A stretch of DNA of 64,000 nucleotides from Aquiflexum lacus (GTDB lineage Bacteria; Bacteroidota; Bacteroidia; Cytophagales; Cyclobacteriaceae): NCBI RefSeq assembly GCF_015476655.1, contig NZ_JABFHF010000019.1, positions 47,065 through 111,064 on the forward strand, read 5' to 3'. The notes beneath the pieces were generated by a model, which searched no databases, was not told the origin of the DNA, and worked only from the letters and a program-made list of their open reading frames with translations. Position numbers and translations under genes: made by a program. Positions 1-9,193 of the stretch are shown here, piece after piece; position 1 is the first letter of the stretch; each line of letters opens with the position of its first letter.

Positions 1-1057
1 TGAAATTTATTTCCGGTCCATCAGGATCACCGGCTTCCGCGGAAGCATCGATAATCGGGGTAACTCCATCAGAACGGAATTGAGGACCTTCTCTTAAACT
101 GTTTTTCCTCACATCACCATCTTCGTAACTGTTATAGAATTCTTCCAATGCAGCATAGCCGTTCCATGGCTGCTCCTGCAATTCGAAAGTCTGCTGAGTG
201 CTATAATGGAAAGTCATCTGATGAATGTTAAATCCTCCTGCGTTATTGGCATCATAAGGAAGTGTAAACATGTTTTCGGGAGAATTGGAATTACTGTTGG
301 CAAAATTTGCAAAGAAGTTAGGAGCCAAGCTATAAGGTCCCTCATTGATAATCACATCAAGGGCTGCTTTTGCTTCCGCCCATCTTGGCTGACCAATGTA
401 TACCTCAGCATTGAGATACAATTTGGCCAGAATCATATGGGCAGTCCAATAATTCAAGTTTGTCCTGGTATTGTTTCTGGTCAATAGATCTGCGTTTTCA
501 AGAATACTGCTCTCAATGAAAGCAAAAACTTCTGCCCTGCTATTTGTCGGTGGATTTGGCGCCACGTCTGTCTCTACGACTATTGGCACATTACCAAAGT
601 TATCAATGAGCCAAAGGTATCCTAAAGCTCTCAAAACCTTTAATTCAGCAACCAATTCCTCAAGATCAGGAAACTGAATAATCAAAAGGTTAGCTTCGGC
701 TACCACACCAAAAGCATACTGCCAAGCTCCATTGTAAGGGCCATCAGTATTGATCCAAGCATGTCTGTGTGCTCTCAGCCATATGCCGCCATCTTCCCAG
801 TCAGCACCCTTTTGTGGTATCGACAATTCATCTGAAGATACTTCTATTGCACTGTAGAGACCACCATGACCTCCCCAATTGCCCACAACCGCACTATAAG
901 CTGATTGCTTTAACACTTCTATCAGTTCCGGCGTAACATTGGCATCCAATTGTTCTTGGGTGATTCCCGAAAGAACATCTTGCTCCAGTTCCCAGCATGA
1001 CCCCATCGTCAATGCGACGAGGCCTCCAACACATAATGATTTAATTGATCGTAACAT
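1..1057 (-). CDS. SusD/RagB-family outer-membrane lipoprotein (partial)
   Basis: Surface glycan- or nutrient-binding lipoprotein that caps a SusC channel. 352 codons are visible; the C-terminus lies beyond the left edge, and the family usually has 450-600 residues. The start at 1057 gives a short signal peptide ending in the lipobox-like MGSC, so Cys20 or so would be lipidated. The rest is helical and SusD-like, with TPR-like segments such as WAEAKAALD and many aromatic residues. It starts 18 bp after the stop of the SusC gene, which is the normal susC-susD order, so the two are co-transcribed. No glycoside hydrolase is visible in this window, so the substrate cannot be named. Confidence 0.9.
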   Translation of the reverse strand, partial: MLRSIKSLCVGGLVALTMGSCWELEQDVLSGITQEQLDANVTPELIEVLKQSAYSAVVGNWGGHGGLYSAIEVSSDELSIPQKGADWEDGGIWLRAHRHAWINTDGPYNGAWQYAFGVVAEANLLIIQFPDLEELVAELKVLRALGYLWLIDNFGNVPIVVETDVAPNPPTNSRAEVFAFIESSILENADLLTRNNTRTNLNYWTAHMILAKLYLNAEVYIGQPRWAEAKAALDVIINEGPYSLAPNFFANFANSNSNSPENMFTLPYDANNAGGFNIHQMTFHYSTQQTFELQEQPWNGYAALEEFYNSYEDGDVRKNSLREGPQFRSDGVTPIIDASAEAGDPDGPEINF

Positions 1058-1075
1058 ATATTATTTGAGTTTATG

Positions 1076-4048
1076 TTATTTAAAGGTTAATGTTAATCCC
1101 ATTGTCCAGATTCTTGGCAAGAAGTAAGTGTTTCTTCTTTCAATACCTGGAGCAAGTGGATTATCGCCATCTTGCCATCTTACTTCAGGATCGACACCGG
1201 AGAATTGGGTAATTGTAAATAGATTTTGAACACCTCCATATACCCTAAGGTTATTTATACTGGCAGATCCTGTTGGAATATTATAGCCAATCTGAAGGTT
1301 ATCCAATCTTGCAAAATCACCCCTTTCCAAATAAAGATCTGAGAAAGAAGGCGTAGATGTAACAAGCGGAGCGGTCGGAGTGTTTTTGGTCAACACAGAA
1401 TTCCATGTAAGAGATGCTCCATCGGCGTTTTCATAGAACCCTCTGAAGGAGTTGTAAATCAAATGTCCCCAACTGCCTCTCAGCAAGAAATTCAAGTCCC
1501 AATTGCCATACACAAAGGTGTTGGAGAATCCAAAATCACCTGTTGGCAAAGCACTTCCCAATCTTTCAAATTCTCCTGGAGTTTCGCCTGAAAGAATATA
1601 TTCTCCTCCATCCGTTAACCCCAGTAATCTCGGACCATAGAAATCACCGATTCTTTCTCCTTCTCTATTCCAAATCATCGGGTTGTCATTCTGACCTGGG
1701 GAACCTGGCACACCCTGTCTAATTTCACCAATACTCAAGCTTCCTGCACCTAGATCCGAAATTCTGGTCCTTTTGTAAATGGTGAAGTTCAAGGTTGGAG
1801 ACCAAGAAACAGGTCCTAACTTGACATCATTGACAGTAGCCAAAAATTCAAAACCAGCACTGGATAGTGAGGCAACATTCGCCCAAACATTATCTGCAGT
1901 GTATGGTCTTCCTGGCTCAACTGCACTTGGGAATCCCCTACCTACTGTTACATTGAAAATCAAATCAGAAATATTCCTTTGGTAGTAATCCATCTGACCA
2001 GTCACTCTACCATTAAAAAGGCCATAATCCAAACCAACTGTAAATTCCTGAGTTGTTTCCCATTGCAATTGAGGATTAGGATTGCTCAATCTTCTTGGAC
2101 CAACAAACACTGAACCAATAGGATCATCAGGATTTAATGGAATTCTATTGCCATTGCCAAAGATTCCCAAAGCCAAAGTTGGAGAAGGTGGCAACTGACC
2201 CACTATACCAAACGAAGCCCTAGGCTTAAACTGACTGAATATACCCATATCAAAAATCTGCGTAAAGTCAGCACCTGCACTGACTGCAGGAAAATATCCT
2301 GTTTGGTTATCTCTACCGAATCCTGAATAGGTCTCAGCTCTTAATGAAGCTGATAAGAAATAGGTGTTGCTGTAGTTGAAGTTCGCTCTTCCAAAGAAAG
2401 AATTCAATACCGCTCTGGAAGCAAAAGAGTCCATTCCTGTTCCCGGGCCAAACCTTAATCCACCTGCTCCAAGATTATTTGGGCCTAGGTCAAATAGAAA
2501 CCTAGCGGTGGAAGCATTCATACCCCTTTCAGCAAAAGTTTGGGTTTCACCACCCAATAAGAAAGTGAAGTTCATCCTATCGAAGATTTCGTCTTCAAAC
2601 CTGATGGTTCCGTTCCAGATGGATTGTGTCCTGTCAAACATGTTCTGTCCAGCCTGACCACTTCGACCAAATCCTGTCTGAAAATCCTGACGGGAAAAAA
2701 ACTGAGTACTCAATACAGTCAGTTTATCCTGAGAAAACTGGGATGCAACCGTGATTTTATCTGAAATATCATACTCTACTCTATAGGAATACAGGGCAGC
2801 CCTAACTTCCGTTGTAAATTTTTGTTGGTTGATCAATGCCACCGGATTGTAGAAATCAAACAACGGTCTTTGGAAATATCCTCCGAAATTTCTTTCTGCT
2901 TCTTCACCTGACTCCCTGATAGGGGCAGTGGGATTGAAAACCGTGGCATATCTTACCGCCTCACTATTGACATCTTGGGCCTCAGTATCTGTGTAGGAAA
3001 GAGAAAGGTTCATTCTTAACCTATTATTCAGGGCACCATGATTCATATTAAATCTTGTGTTCAAAGTTTCCCTATTGGTTCCTTTGATGATACCATCGTT
3101 GTTACGATAGTTGACAGAAGCCAAATAAGAAGTATTTTCAAATCCTCCAGTTACCGAAGCATTGACAGTACCATTATAAGCAGTCTGAAGTATTTCGTCT
3201 CTCCAATCAGTCTTTGATCCATAATCCACGCCACCTCTTTCTACAAATTGCTCAGGGGAAAGGATAGGGATAAGATTAGTAGCTACATCAGCAGAGCCAA
3301 AAGAATTGATCGTCACATTAGAGACACCTTTTCTGGAAGATCCTCTCTTGGTAGTGATCAGGATTACACCTGCCGCTCCCCTTGTACCATATATGGCAGC
3401 AGCAGAGGCATCTTTCAAAACATCAAAAGTCTCAATGTCATTTGGATCGACTGCATCAATAGAGGCTCCAATCACGCCATCCAATACAATCAGTGGAGAC
3501 TGAGTAGCGCCAAAAGATGATATACCTCTCAATCTGACCGTTGGTTGCGAATTAGGATTACCACCTGGACGGGTCACAGATAGACCTGCAACTTTTCCCT
3601 GCAACAATTGAGTTGGGTTGGTGAAGTTACCTCGGTTAAATTGTTCGGACCCAACAGAAGCCACCGCAGAAGTGATTTCCTTTTTATCCTGAGTACCGTA
3701 ACCAATCACAACTGATTCCTGAAGACTCATGATGTCTTCTTCTAACTCTACATTAAAAACCGATTGATTTCCAATTGGTAATTCTTGGGGAGTAAAGCCC
3801 ACGAACGAGATCACCAAGGTTTCATCACCTGGCTGAACGTTTAGTCTGAATTGACCATCCAGATCAGTAGTCGTACCTCTTGTAGTACCTTTGATCAGAA
3901 CAGTTACACCTGGCAAAGGATCTTTAAGCGTGGCATCGAGGATTGTTCCTGACACCTCCCGACCTTGCGCATTTGCAGTTGCCATACTGATGATCATCAG
4001 CGTAGCAATCATCAAAAATGCTTTCTTTTTAAGTAAATAATTTCTCAT
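1076..4048 (-). CDS. SusC/RagA-family TonB-dependent outer-membrane receptor
   Basis: TonB-dependent importer of oligomeric nutrients, partner of the SusD lipoprotein encoded just downstream. 990 residues from the chosen ATG at 4048, which opens directly into a signal peptide (MRNYLLKKKAFLM, ending ATANAQG); a start 31 codons further upstream would put hydrophilic sequence before it. Residues about 29-115 form the carboxypeptidase-D regulatory-like domain (GREVSGTILDA, DLDGQFRL). The plug follows with the SusC hallmark ESVVIGYGTQ and LRGISSFGA, and then a long barrel ending in TLTFK. No N-terminal STN domain or anti-sigma interaction region is seen, so it is probably not under a FecIR-type sigma factor. 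Substrate unknown. Confidence 0.95.
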   Translation of the reverse strand: MRNYLLKKKAFLMIATLMIISMATANAQGREVSGTILDATLKDPLPGVTVLIKGTTRGTTTDLDGQFRLNVQPGDETLVISFVGFTPQELPIGNQSVFNVELEEDIMSLQESVVIGYGTQDKKEITSAVASVGSEQFNRGNFTNPTQLLQGKVAGLSVTRPGGNPNSQPTVRLRGISSFGATQSPLIVLDGVIGASIDAVDPNDIETFDVLKDASAAAIYGTRGAAGVILITTKRGSSRKGVSNVTINSFGSADVATNLIPILSPEQFVERGGVDYGSKTDWRDEILQTAYNGTVNASVTGGFENTSYLASVNYRNNDGIIKGTNRETLNTRFNMNHGALNNRLRMNLSLSYTDTEAQDVNSEAVRYATVFNPTAPIRESGEEAERNFGGYFQRPLFDFYNPVALINQQKFTTEVRAALYSYRVEYDISDKITVASQFSQDKLTVLSTQFFSRQDFQTGFGRSGQAGQNMFDRTQSIWNGTIRFEDEIFDRMNFTFLLGGETQTFAERGMNASTARFLFDLGPNNLGAGGLRFGPGTGMDSFASRAVLNSFFGRANFNYSNTYFLSASLRAETYSGFGRDNQTGYFPAVSAGADFTQIFDMGIFSQFKPRASFGIVGQLPPSPTLALGIFGNGNRIPLNPDDPIGSVFVGPRRLSNPNPQLQWETTQEFTVGLDYGLFNGRVTGQMDYYQRNISDLIFNVTVGRGFPSAVEPGRPYTADNVWANVASLSSAGFEFLATVNDVKLGPVSWSPTLNFTIYKRTRISDLGAGSLSIGEIRQGVPGSPGQNDNPMIWNREGERIGDFYGPRLLGLTDGGEYILSGETPGEFERLGSALPTGDFGFSNTFVYGNWDLNFLLRGSWGHLIYNSFRGFYENADGASLTWNSVLTKNTPTAPLVTSTPSFSDLYLERGDFARLDNLQIGYNIPTGSASINNLRVYGGVQNLFTITQFSGVDPEVRWQDGDNPLAPGIERRNTYFLPRIWTMGLTLTFK

Positions 4049-4577
4049 AGGGTTTGTTGTTTTGAAAAAAACGAAATGGTTTCTATAGTTAATTTCAATT
4101 CTAAATTGATTGTTTAAATTTGATTTTGCAATTTTTAACAATTGTCACTGATCGGTTTTGGGACAACCTCTGTTAACAGAATTATGGTATTTTTCATCAA
4201 TCATTAATAAAAAGAGCTTTCTGTTGCTGATTCAACAAAGGAAAACGATTGAACTTTTCGAATAGTTAAAATTTTTGGATTTTATTAAAAAAGTGAAAAT
4301 CAGCCTCACCTCACCATTGCTATATTTCAAGATTTTCGATTTTAGCAATTTCCAAGTTGTCAAAATCAAATGTTCAATGTTGAGTTTAGATATCATCTTA
4401 TTTATAGTCAGAGTCAATAATTTTATAAGCAGGATTTTAAATCTTTAAACTTATAAATGAAAAACCTAATTGCATCAGCATAGCATTATTTACGTTTTAT
4501 TTTGATTTTTACCTTTATTTACTAAAATTCCCTTTTTAACCTTGCAACCAAAAGCACTCCTTTTGTATCTTAGCTGT
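4049..4577. other. AT-rich intergenic region upstream of SusC
   Basis: About 530 bp between the divergent SusC gene and the small membrane-protein gene. It is strongly AT-rich. The short minus-strand reading frame inside (4232-4417) is low-complexity and has no recognisable product. The only clear signal is the promoter for the gene at 4578. The SusC promoter must lie here, but I cannot place it. Confidence 0.5.
4542..4574 (+). promoter_or_regulatory. Bacteroidota-type promoter for 4578 gene
   Basis: TTG at 4542-4544, a 21-bp spacer, then TATCTTAGC at 4566-4574, one mismatch from the common TATCTTTGC form of the -7 element. The ATG is only 3 bp downstream, so the transcript would start at or inside the start codon (leaderless) if this promoter is used. 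Confidence 0.5.
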
Positions 4578-4814
4578 ATGGAAACTTTTAGGAAAAAAAG
4601 ATTGGCTAGAGATAGAAAAAAATGGGCTGTCATTTTTTTGATCTGTTTTTTGATGGTTTCTATCCTTTCACCCAATTCATTCAACAAAAACCTCAGCTAT
4701 TTTATTAACAATCCTATTGCTCTTTTGAAGGCTGAACAAGAAAACCCCATCAGGTTTATCTTCACCAAGCTCTTTTCTCCAGAAATTCCGGATAGATTTA
4801 AAGAGTGGCGGTAA
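4578..4814 (+). CDS. Small single-span membrane protein, unknown function
   Basis: 78 residues from ATG 4578. The N-terminus is very basic (METFRKKRLARDRKKW), followed by one hydrophobic segment at about 17-32 (AVIFLICFLMVSIL), then a soluble tail. The positive-inside rule predicts a cytoplasmic N-terminus and a periplasmic C-terminus. It sits just upstream of the MOSC gene on the same strand, so they may share a transcript. An ATG 36 bp upstream is possible, but it would overlap the promoter-like motif. I do not recognise the family; the case for a real gene rests on the promoter, the composition and the single clean membrane helix. Confidence 0.55.
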   Translation: METFRKKRLARDRKKWAVIFLICFLMVSILSPNSFNKNLSYFINNPIALLKAEQENPIRFIFTKLFSPEIPDRFKEWR

Positions 4815-4853
4815 CAAGTATTTAGATTAGATTTGAAAATCATTTCACACCAA

Positions 4854-5654
4854 ATGCAATTACAGGACATTTACGTTTATCCCATCAAATCATTGGGAGG
4901 TATAAGATTGGAGGAAGCCGTTTTAGAAGAAAGAGGGCTAAAATATGACCGAAGATGGATGCTGGTTGACAATCAGGGAGACTTCTTGAGCCAAAGGAAA
5001 CATCCAAGCATGGCTTTGCTGCAAACAAACATAATTGATAGCGGCATTGAGATTTTCCTTAAAAACCAACAGGAAAAAAAGATTCATATCCCACTTGAGC
5101 CAAAAAGTAAGGAAATGATACCTGTAAGAATATGGGATGATGAGGTAATCGGTCAAGTGGTGGACAAAAAAATAAGCGATTGGTTTTCTGATGTTTTTGG
5201 ATTACCCTGCGAATTGGTATACATGCCCATTTCCACAAATCGAAAAGTCCCGTCAAAATATGCCGTAAAAAATGAATCTGTCAGTTTTGCGGATGGGATG
5301 CCTTATTTGCTGATAGGTCAGTCATCTTTGGATGATTTGAACAGCAGGCTTGACCAACCTGTACCCATGGACCGATTCAGACCAAACTTGGTTTTTGCCG
5401 GAGGGAAAGCTTTTGAAGAGGATGAATGGGGTCAGGTGAAAATTGGAGAAGCTATTTTTAGAATCACAAAACCATGTGCCCGGTGCGTGATGACCACAGT
5501 TGACCAAACTACCGGAGAGAAAGGCAAAGAACCGCTTAAAACCCTTTCAGGATATCGGAATTTTGGAGATAAAGTGTTGTTTGGACAAAACATGTCTCTT
5601 TTGGAAGGGGAAAAAATCAAAATAGGAGATCAAGTGACTTCATACAAAAGGTAA
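4854..5654 (+). CDS. MOSC domain-containing protein (mARC/YcbX-like)
   Basis: Probable molybdenum-cofactor enzyme of the mARC/YcbX type, which reduces N-hydroxylated compounds; the exact substrate is unknown. 266 residues. The N-terminal MOSC beta-barrel domain (YVYPIKSLGG, near residue 5) is followed by the MOSC domain with PCARCVMTTVDQTTGE near residue 210, where a conserved cysteine is expected to ligate molybdenum. The ferredoxin domain of E. coli YcbX is absent, so electrons must come from a separate protein, as in mARC. ATG 4854 was chosen over an upstream TTG at 4833 because the domain begins right after it. The stop codon is part of the terminator stem. Confidence 0.85.
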   Translation: MQLQDIYVYPIKSLGGIRLEEAVLEERGLKYDRRWMLVDNQGDFLSQRKHPSMALLQTNIIDSGIEIFLKNQQEKKIHIPLEPKSKEMIPVRIWDDEVIGQVVDKKISDWFSDVFGLPCELVYMPISTNRKVPSKYAVKNESVSFADGMPYLLIGQSSLDDLNSRLDQPVPMDRFRPNLVFAGGKAFEEDEWGQVKIGEAIFRITKPCARCVMTTVDQTTGEKGKEPLKTLSGYRNFGDKVLFGQNMSLLEGEKIKIGDQVTSYKR

Positions 5655-5691
5655 AGTGGCCGGAAAATAAACCGGCCACTTGATTGTTTTT
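5654..5691. terminator. Bidirectional intrinsic terminator
   Basis: Perfect 10-bp stem (5654-5663 with 5672-5681, AAGTGGCCGG) and an 8-nt loop, followed on the plus strand by a T-rich run. It separates the convergent MOSC gene and the barrel-protein gene and can serve both. Confidence 0.85.
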
Positions 5692-6445
5692 AGAAGCTAT
5701 ATCCAACCGTTAATTTAAAGAAAGAAGGCTGTCTCCATTCACTTTTTGCAACCATCTCTTCCGGTCTTAAGTCACCGCCCGCTGTGAATCTAGTAAAGGC
5801 GCCTCCTTTAGGATTTGCAAACTGAATGTATGGGCCCAAGGCTACATAGTAATTATAAGCCGCGTCAGGTTCTTGTTCGCTTCCACCTGTAAACCTTAAT
5901 TGCTCAAAATGCAATCCAGCAGAAAACAATGGGCTTACTTTAACGCCACCATTGACCCAATAGTGTAAAAAGTTTAAGGTTGAGGCGTTACCATGGTTCA
6001 AACCATAATAGTATCCCAAATAAATCTCTCCTTCAAATTTTGATTTGTCTATCCCTACAGTAAGGTTTGGCACAATACCTTCTCCCAATACAGGAACACC
6101 AAGACCTGATGTCAAACTTCCGTTCAACAATCCGATTTGTGGGGTGACGGAGATACCTTCGGAGACTTCTGAACTGAACCCTATACCGAATTCAGTCCAA
6201 TTTCCCCAACCACTTCCTGTTCCTCCTGACCAAAGGATACCGTAAAATGTGAAATCAGTTTTATCACTGATACTGTAGGCACCTTGGAAGAAAGGATAAA
6301 AGCCAAAGAAGATATCTGAGTTAAGCGTGACATCCATACTGAATTTGCTTTCCTCTTGGGCTTTGGCATCTTGAATCAAGGTCGAAATGCTCAGCAATCC
6401 AACCAACATTAGGGCTGCCCCTAATTTTGTAAATGTGTTTTTCAT
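5690..6445 (-). CDS. Secreted outer-membrane beta-barrel-like protein
   Basis: 251 residues. The signal peptide (about 1-29) ends in DAKAQ. The mature protein is rich in alternating aromatic and glycine residues and ends in KLTVGYSF; a terminal Phe is the usual signal for insertion by the BAM machinery. This supports a small outer-membrane beta-barrel, but I cannot assign a transport or enzymatic role. It is monocistronic, with a 260-bp AT-rich leader region and a shared terminator at its 3' end. An alternative is a periplasmic beta-rich protein of unknown function. Confidence 0.7.
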   Translation of the reverse strand: MKNTFTKLGAALMLVGLLSISTLIQDAKAQEESKFSMDVTLNSDIFFGFYPFFQGAYSISDKTDFTFYGILWSGGTGSGWGNWTEFGIGFSSEVSEGISVTPQIGLLNGSLTSGLGVPVLGEGIVPNLTVGIDKSKFEGEIYLGYYYGLNHGNASTLNFLHYWVNGGVKVSPLFSAGLHFEQLRFTGGSEQEPDAAYNYYVALGPYIQFANPKGGAFTRFTAGGDLRPEEMVAKSEWRQPSFFKLTVGYSF

Positions 6446-6649
6446 AGGTTTAATAGGTTTTGTGAGTAAATAGGTTTGTTTTTAAACCAGTTTAAAAGTT
6501 TTTTACATTTTTATACTGATTATGAGTTCGAAAATTAACACATTTTTTCAAAAATACAATGATTATAGAGTTATATAGCTTAAAAATTAACCTAATACTT
6601 ATTTTTTTGTAGAATTTTCAAAATACCAGCTGAAATTTTGACAAAAACA

Positions 6650-6680
6650 AAAAAAGGAAGGTGCAACACCTTCCTTTTTT
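6650..6680 (-). terminator. Intrinsic terminator after hemE
   Basis: Perfect stem AAAAAAGGAAGGTG / CACCTTCCTTTTTT with the loop CAA, flanked by A- and T-runs. It lies about 25 bp past the hemE stop on the minus strand and would also work on the plus strand. Confidence 0.85.
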
Positions 6681-6704
6681 AATGATTATTCACAGATTTT
6701 ATGA

Positions 6705-7730
6705 TTATCTGTAATTTTTAACTGTTTGTATAAAGATTTTGACCATTTCCGGATCAATATCTGGATAAACTCCATGTCCTAGGTTAGCAATATGCCTACA
6801 ACCCTTAAATTGATCCATCATTGCATTGGTAGCATCCTCAACTTGCTTCGGACTTCCATAAAGTGCTGCAGGGTCTAAATTCCCTTGTAATGTTTTATCC
6901 GGGCCAATCATTTTTCGGGATTCTGCTATCCCTATATTCCAATCCAAGCCAATCGTTTCACAATTCAATTGGCCCATCTCTTCCCTAACAAAAAAAGCTC
7001 CTTTGGCAAAAACTGTCTTCGGTACCTCATGAATAGCATCACAGATTTGGGTTATGTAAGGTAAAGAAAACTCCTTGTAATGATCAGGCGGCAAAATTCC
7101 CGCCCAACTGTCAAAAACCTGAACCAAGTTGACCCCTGCATCAATCTGTGCTTTCAGGTAATTGATTGTACTGTCGGTGATCATTTGAAGAAGCTTATGA
7201 GACAAAATCGCTTCCCTGTACAGCATCGCCCTGGCTTTAGAAAAAGTCTTACTTCCGGAACCTTCGATCATGTAGGCGAAAATTGTCCATGGCGCTCCAG
7301 CAAAACCTATCAGTGGAACCCTTCCATTCAATGCTTTTTTGGTAATACTGATGGCATCAATTACATACCTCAAGTCATCTGTCCCATTGGCAACCCGCAA
7401 TTTTTTAAGGTCTGAAGCAGACTGTATTGTTTCAGGGAAAAAAGGCCCTCTTTTCTCAACCATTTCATAAGGAAGCCCCATGGCTTCGGGAATCACCAGA
7501 ATATCCGAAAAAATAATGGCTGCATCTACACCTAAAAGATCAACAGGCTGAATGGTTACTTCAGCTGCAAGTTCAGGCGTTTGAGCCAATTCTATGAATC
7601 CACTTACACTTTCCCTTACTGCTCTATATTCAGGCAGTATTCTACCTGCCTGACGCATCAACCAAACAGGCGTCCTTTCTACAGATTCACCTTTGGCTGC
7701 CCTTATCAATAAATCATTTTTCAATTGCAT
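6705..7730 (-). CDS. hemE: Uroporphyrinogen decarboxylase
   Basis: Cytoplasmic haem-pathway enzyme that decarboxylates the four acetate arms of uroporphyrinogen III to give coproporphyrinogen III. 341 residues, typical for HemE. Visible hallmarks are [11 protein letters not shown] near residue 25 (substrate-binding arginine), FSDIL near residue 75 (catalytic Asp), IFAYMIEG (conserved Tyr) and the C-terminal GHGV. ATG 7730 is preferred because the -7 promoter element ends 3 bp upstream; the longer frame to 7775 would run through that promoter and a hairpin. It is monocistronic, with its own promoter and terminator. Confidence 0.97.
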   Translation of the reverse strand: MQLKNDLLIRAAKGESVERTPVWLMRQAGRILPEYRAVRESVSGFIELAQTPELAAEVTIQPVDLLGVDAAIIFSDILVIPEAMGLPYEMVEKRGPFFPETIQSASDLKKLRVANGTDDLRYVIDAISITKKALNGRVPLIGFAGAPWTIFAYMIEGSGSKTFSKARAMLYREAILSHKLLQMITDSTINYLKAQIDAGVNLVQVFDSWAGILPPDHYKEFSLPYITQICDAIHEVPKTVFAKGAFFVREEMGQLNCETIGLDWNIGIAESRKMIGPDKTLQGNLDPAALYGSPKQVEDATNAMMDQFKGCRHIANLGHGVYPDIDPEMVKIFIQTVKNYR

Positions 7731-7733
7731 GCC

Positions 7734-7742
7734 GCAAAGATA
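7734..7742 (-). promoter_or_regulatory. hemE -7 promoter element
   Basis: An exact TATCTTTGC on the minus strand, 3 bp before the hemE ATG at 7730. With the usual offset of the start site, the hemE mRNA would have essentially no 5' leader. The upstream -33 region falls inside or next to a long hairpin. Confidence 0.6.
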
Positions 7743-7749
7743 GAACAAA

Positions 7750-7802
7750 AAATCTCTCAGCAGGTGATTCCCCAAAAAAGGGAATCACCTGCTGAGAGAT
7801 TT
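7750..7802 (-). terminator. Long perfect hairpin just upstream of hemE
   Basis: A 23-bp perfect stem (7750-7772 with 7780-7802) with a 7-nt A-rich loop. On the minus strand it is followed by TTTTTTG, as in an intrinsic terminator, and then directly by the hemE promoter. It could stop read-through from the upstream lipoprotein gene or control hemE. Confidence 0.7.
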
Positions 7803-8035
7803 GGTAAATAATTGGATTAGTTCATTAAATACATCTCATCCTTATAAATGTAGATGACCTGCATTTAGCACCTCGTGTTATGTTAATTCTAATATCAAAG
7901 GTTATTACCATCGCAAAAAGATTCAAGTTATCCTTCTTTACGTCTTTGCGTCTCCCGAATGAATCGGGACAAGTTCTGCAGGAAAGATTGTCAATTCATC
8001 TTTAACATAGCACTGGTAATTTAACTGCATCCAAT
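7803..8035. other. Intergenic region with a small palindrome
   Basis: About 230 bp between the hemE hairpin and the collagen-like lipoprotein gene. It contains a short palindrome around 7955-7972 (TCCCG, AATGAAT, CGGGA) of the degenerate REP-like kind seen elsewhere in the window. I see no gene or RNA. Confidence 0.4.
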
Positions 8036-8569
8036 TTAATTTTCTTTTTTTGATTTCAACTTTACGATATCACTTTCTGACAAGCCAAGCAGACTCATCA
8101 CCCCGTCATAGTCATTGTAATCAATTCTTGCACTTCCAAACTCAGCAGGAATTATTACAATTCTGAACCTTTGGTTTCTAGTCCATGAATTATCAAGTAA
8201 TGCTGGATCAAAAGTAGTTTCCATGAAAATTTCGAAATCACCTTCGGTAAAATCGAAATTATACACTAATATACCTTCATCAAAAAAGACTGATTGAGGT
8301 AGATGTCTCCAGATGGGCGTTCCATTGTCTACTTCCCACCTGACATATACAAGAAGAACATCGCTTGGCTCAATAGGAGGGTTAAGGGTAAATATGTCTG
8401 CGTAACCGTTTGCCTCTGTGAAATTAATATCCACCTCAAAAGCCTCACCTAATAACACCAGTCCATCTCGACCTTGGGGGCCTGGAGGTCCTGGAGGTCC
8501 TACAGGACCAACACAAGCGTGAAGGAAGGCAAAGCTTCCCAAAAATATTAATACAAGTAATTTTTTCAT
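8036..8569 (-). CDS. Lipoprotein with short collagen-like Gly-Pro-Pro segment
   Basis: 177 residues. Signal peptide with a lipobox ending FLHAC, immediately followed by a short collagen-like stretch (GPVGPPGPPGPQGRDG, four to five Gly-X-Y triplets) and then about 130 residues of probably beta-rich sequence. ATG 8569 is preferred because it opens the signal peptide. The triplets are too few for a stable collagen helix alone and more likely act as a tether or trimer seed for the C-terminal domain. Proteins with this layout are common in Bacteroidota; their function is unknown. No operon partner within 100 bp. Confidence 0.7.
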   Translation of the reverse strand: MKKLLVLIFLGSFAFLHACVGPVGPPGPPGPQGRDGLVLLGEAFEVDINFTEANGYADIFTLNPPIEPSDVLLVYVRWEVDNGTPIWRHLPQSVFFDEGILVYNFDFTEGDFEIFMETTFDPALLDNSWTRNQRFRIVIIPAEFGSARIDYNDYDGVMSLLGLSESDIVKLKSKKEN

Positions 8570-8674
8570 GGGTTGATTATTTAGATGAAAGAGAATTAAG
8601 TTCAAGACGAATTTTTTTTATATTGGTTGTGGGCTAATAGAAAGTCATTCCAACAAAACTATTCCATATATTTT

Positions 8675-9190
8675 TCAATTACCAACAGCAATAACTTTTA
8701 CTTCATTGGGACCAATGATCTGATCCACAAAAATTTCAGGCTTTGGCAGCTCTTGATCTTTGGCAAATGCTTCTAATCTGGCTTTAACTTTCATAGGACC
8801 TGGCATCACAAAACGATGGGCAGTAATAGTTGCTACAACAGCTTTTTGGGCTTGCAACGAAATCATTTGCAATCCCTCCTCCTTCTTGACCCATTTTGAT
8901 TCCAATCCAACAAATACTTCCATAGTATCCATTTTCCCAGCAGGTTCTGAATAATAAATGGTATGCAGCCTGGCCTCGGGGTAAAGCTTTTTCAAATCTT
9001 CTATTTTTTGGAAGGCCTCTCTCAATGCTTCATCCTGAGGCCTACCCCTGAAATGGACGCCAGAAAGGTCTATCTCTCCAAGATTCTCAGCTTCAATTTC
9101 AATAGGGTTGAAACCACCCAAAATATAAAACAATAACATTCCTCCCAAAATAAGGAAAACTAACAAGCTACCAATTGTTTTTTTCTTCAT
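8675..9190 (-). CDS. Membrane-anchored protein of unknown function
   Basis: 171 residues. One N-terminal membrane helix (about 6-27), preceded by MKKKTIG, then a soluble domain that is probably outside the membrane. The domain contains IDLSGVHFRG near residue 40, a VFVGLES strand, and a helix-strand pattern that loosely recalls small effector-binding (GyrI/SOUL-like) folds; that likeness is only an impression. It begins 3 bp after the stop of the upstream barrel gene (9194-9775), so the two form an operon and probably act together in the envelope. Confidence 0.6.
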   Translation of the reverse strand: MKKKTIGSLLVFLILGGMLLFYILGGFNPIEIEAENLGEIDLSGVHFRGRPQDEALREAFQKIEDLKKLYPEARLHTIYYSEPAGKMDTMEVFVGLESKWVKKEEGLQMISLQAQKAVVATITAHRFVMPGPMKVKARLEAFAKDQELPKPEIFVDQIIGPNEVKVIAVGN

Positions 9191-9193
9191 CCC

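Noticed and set aside
4232..4417. Minus-strand frame of 61 codons
   Set aside because: Low-complexity Lys/Ile/Leu/Asn sequence in very AT-rich DNA, with no promoter and no recognisable product.
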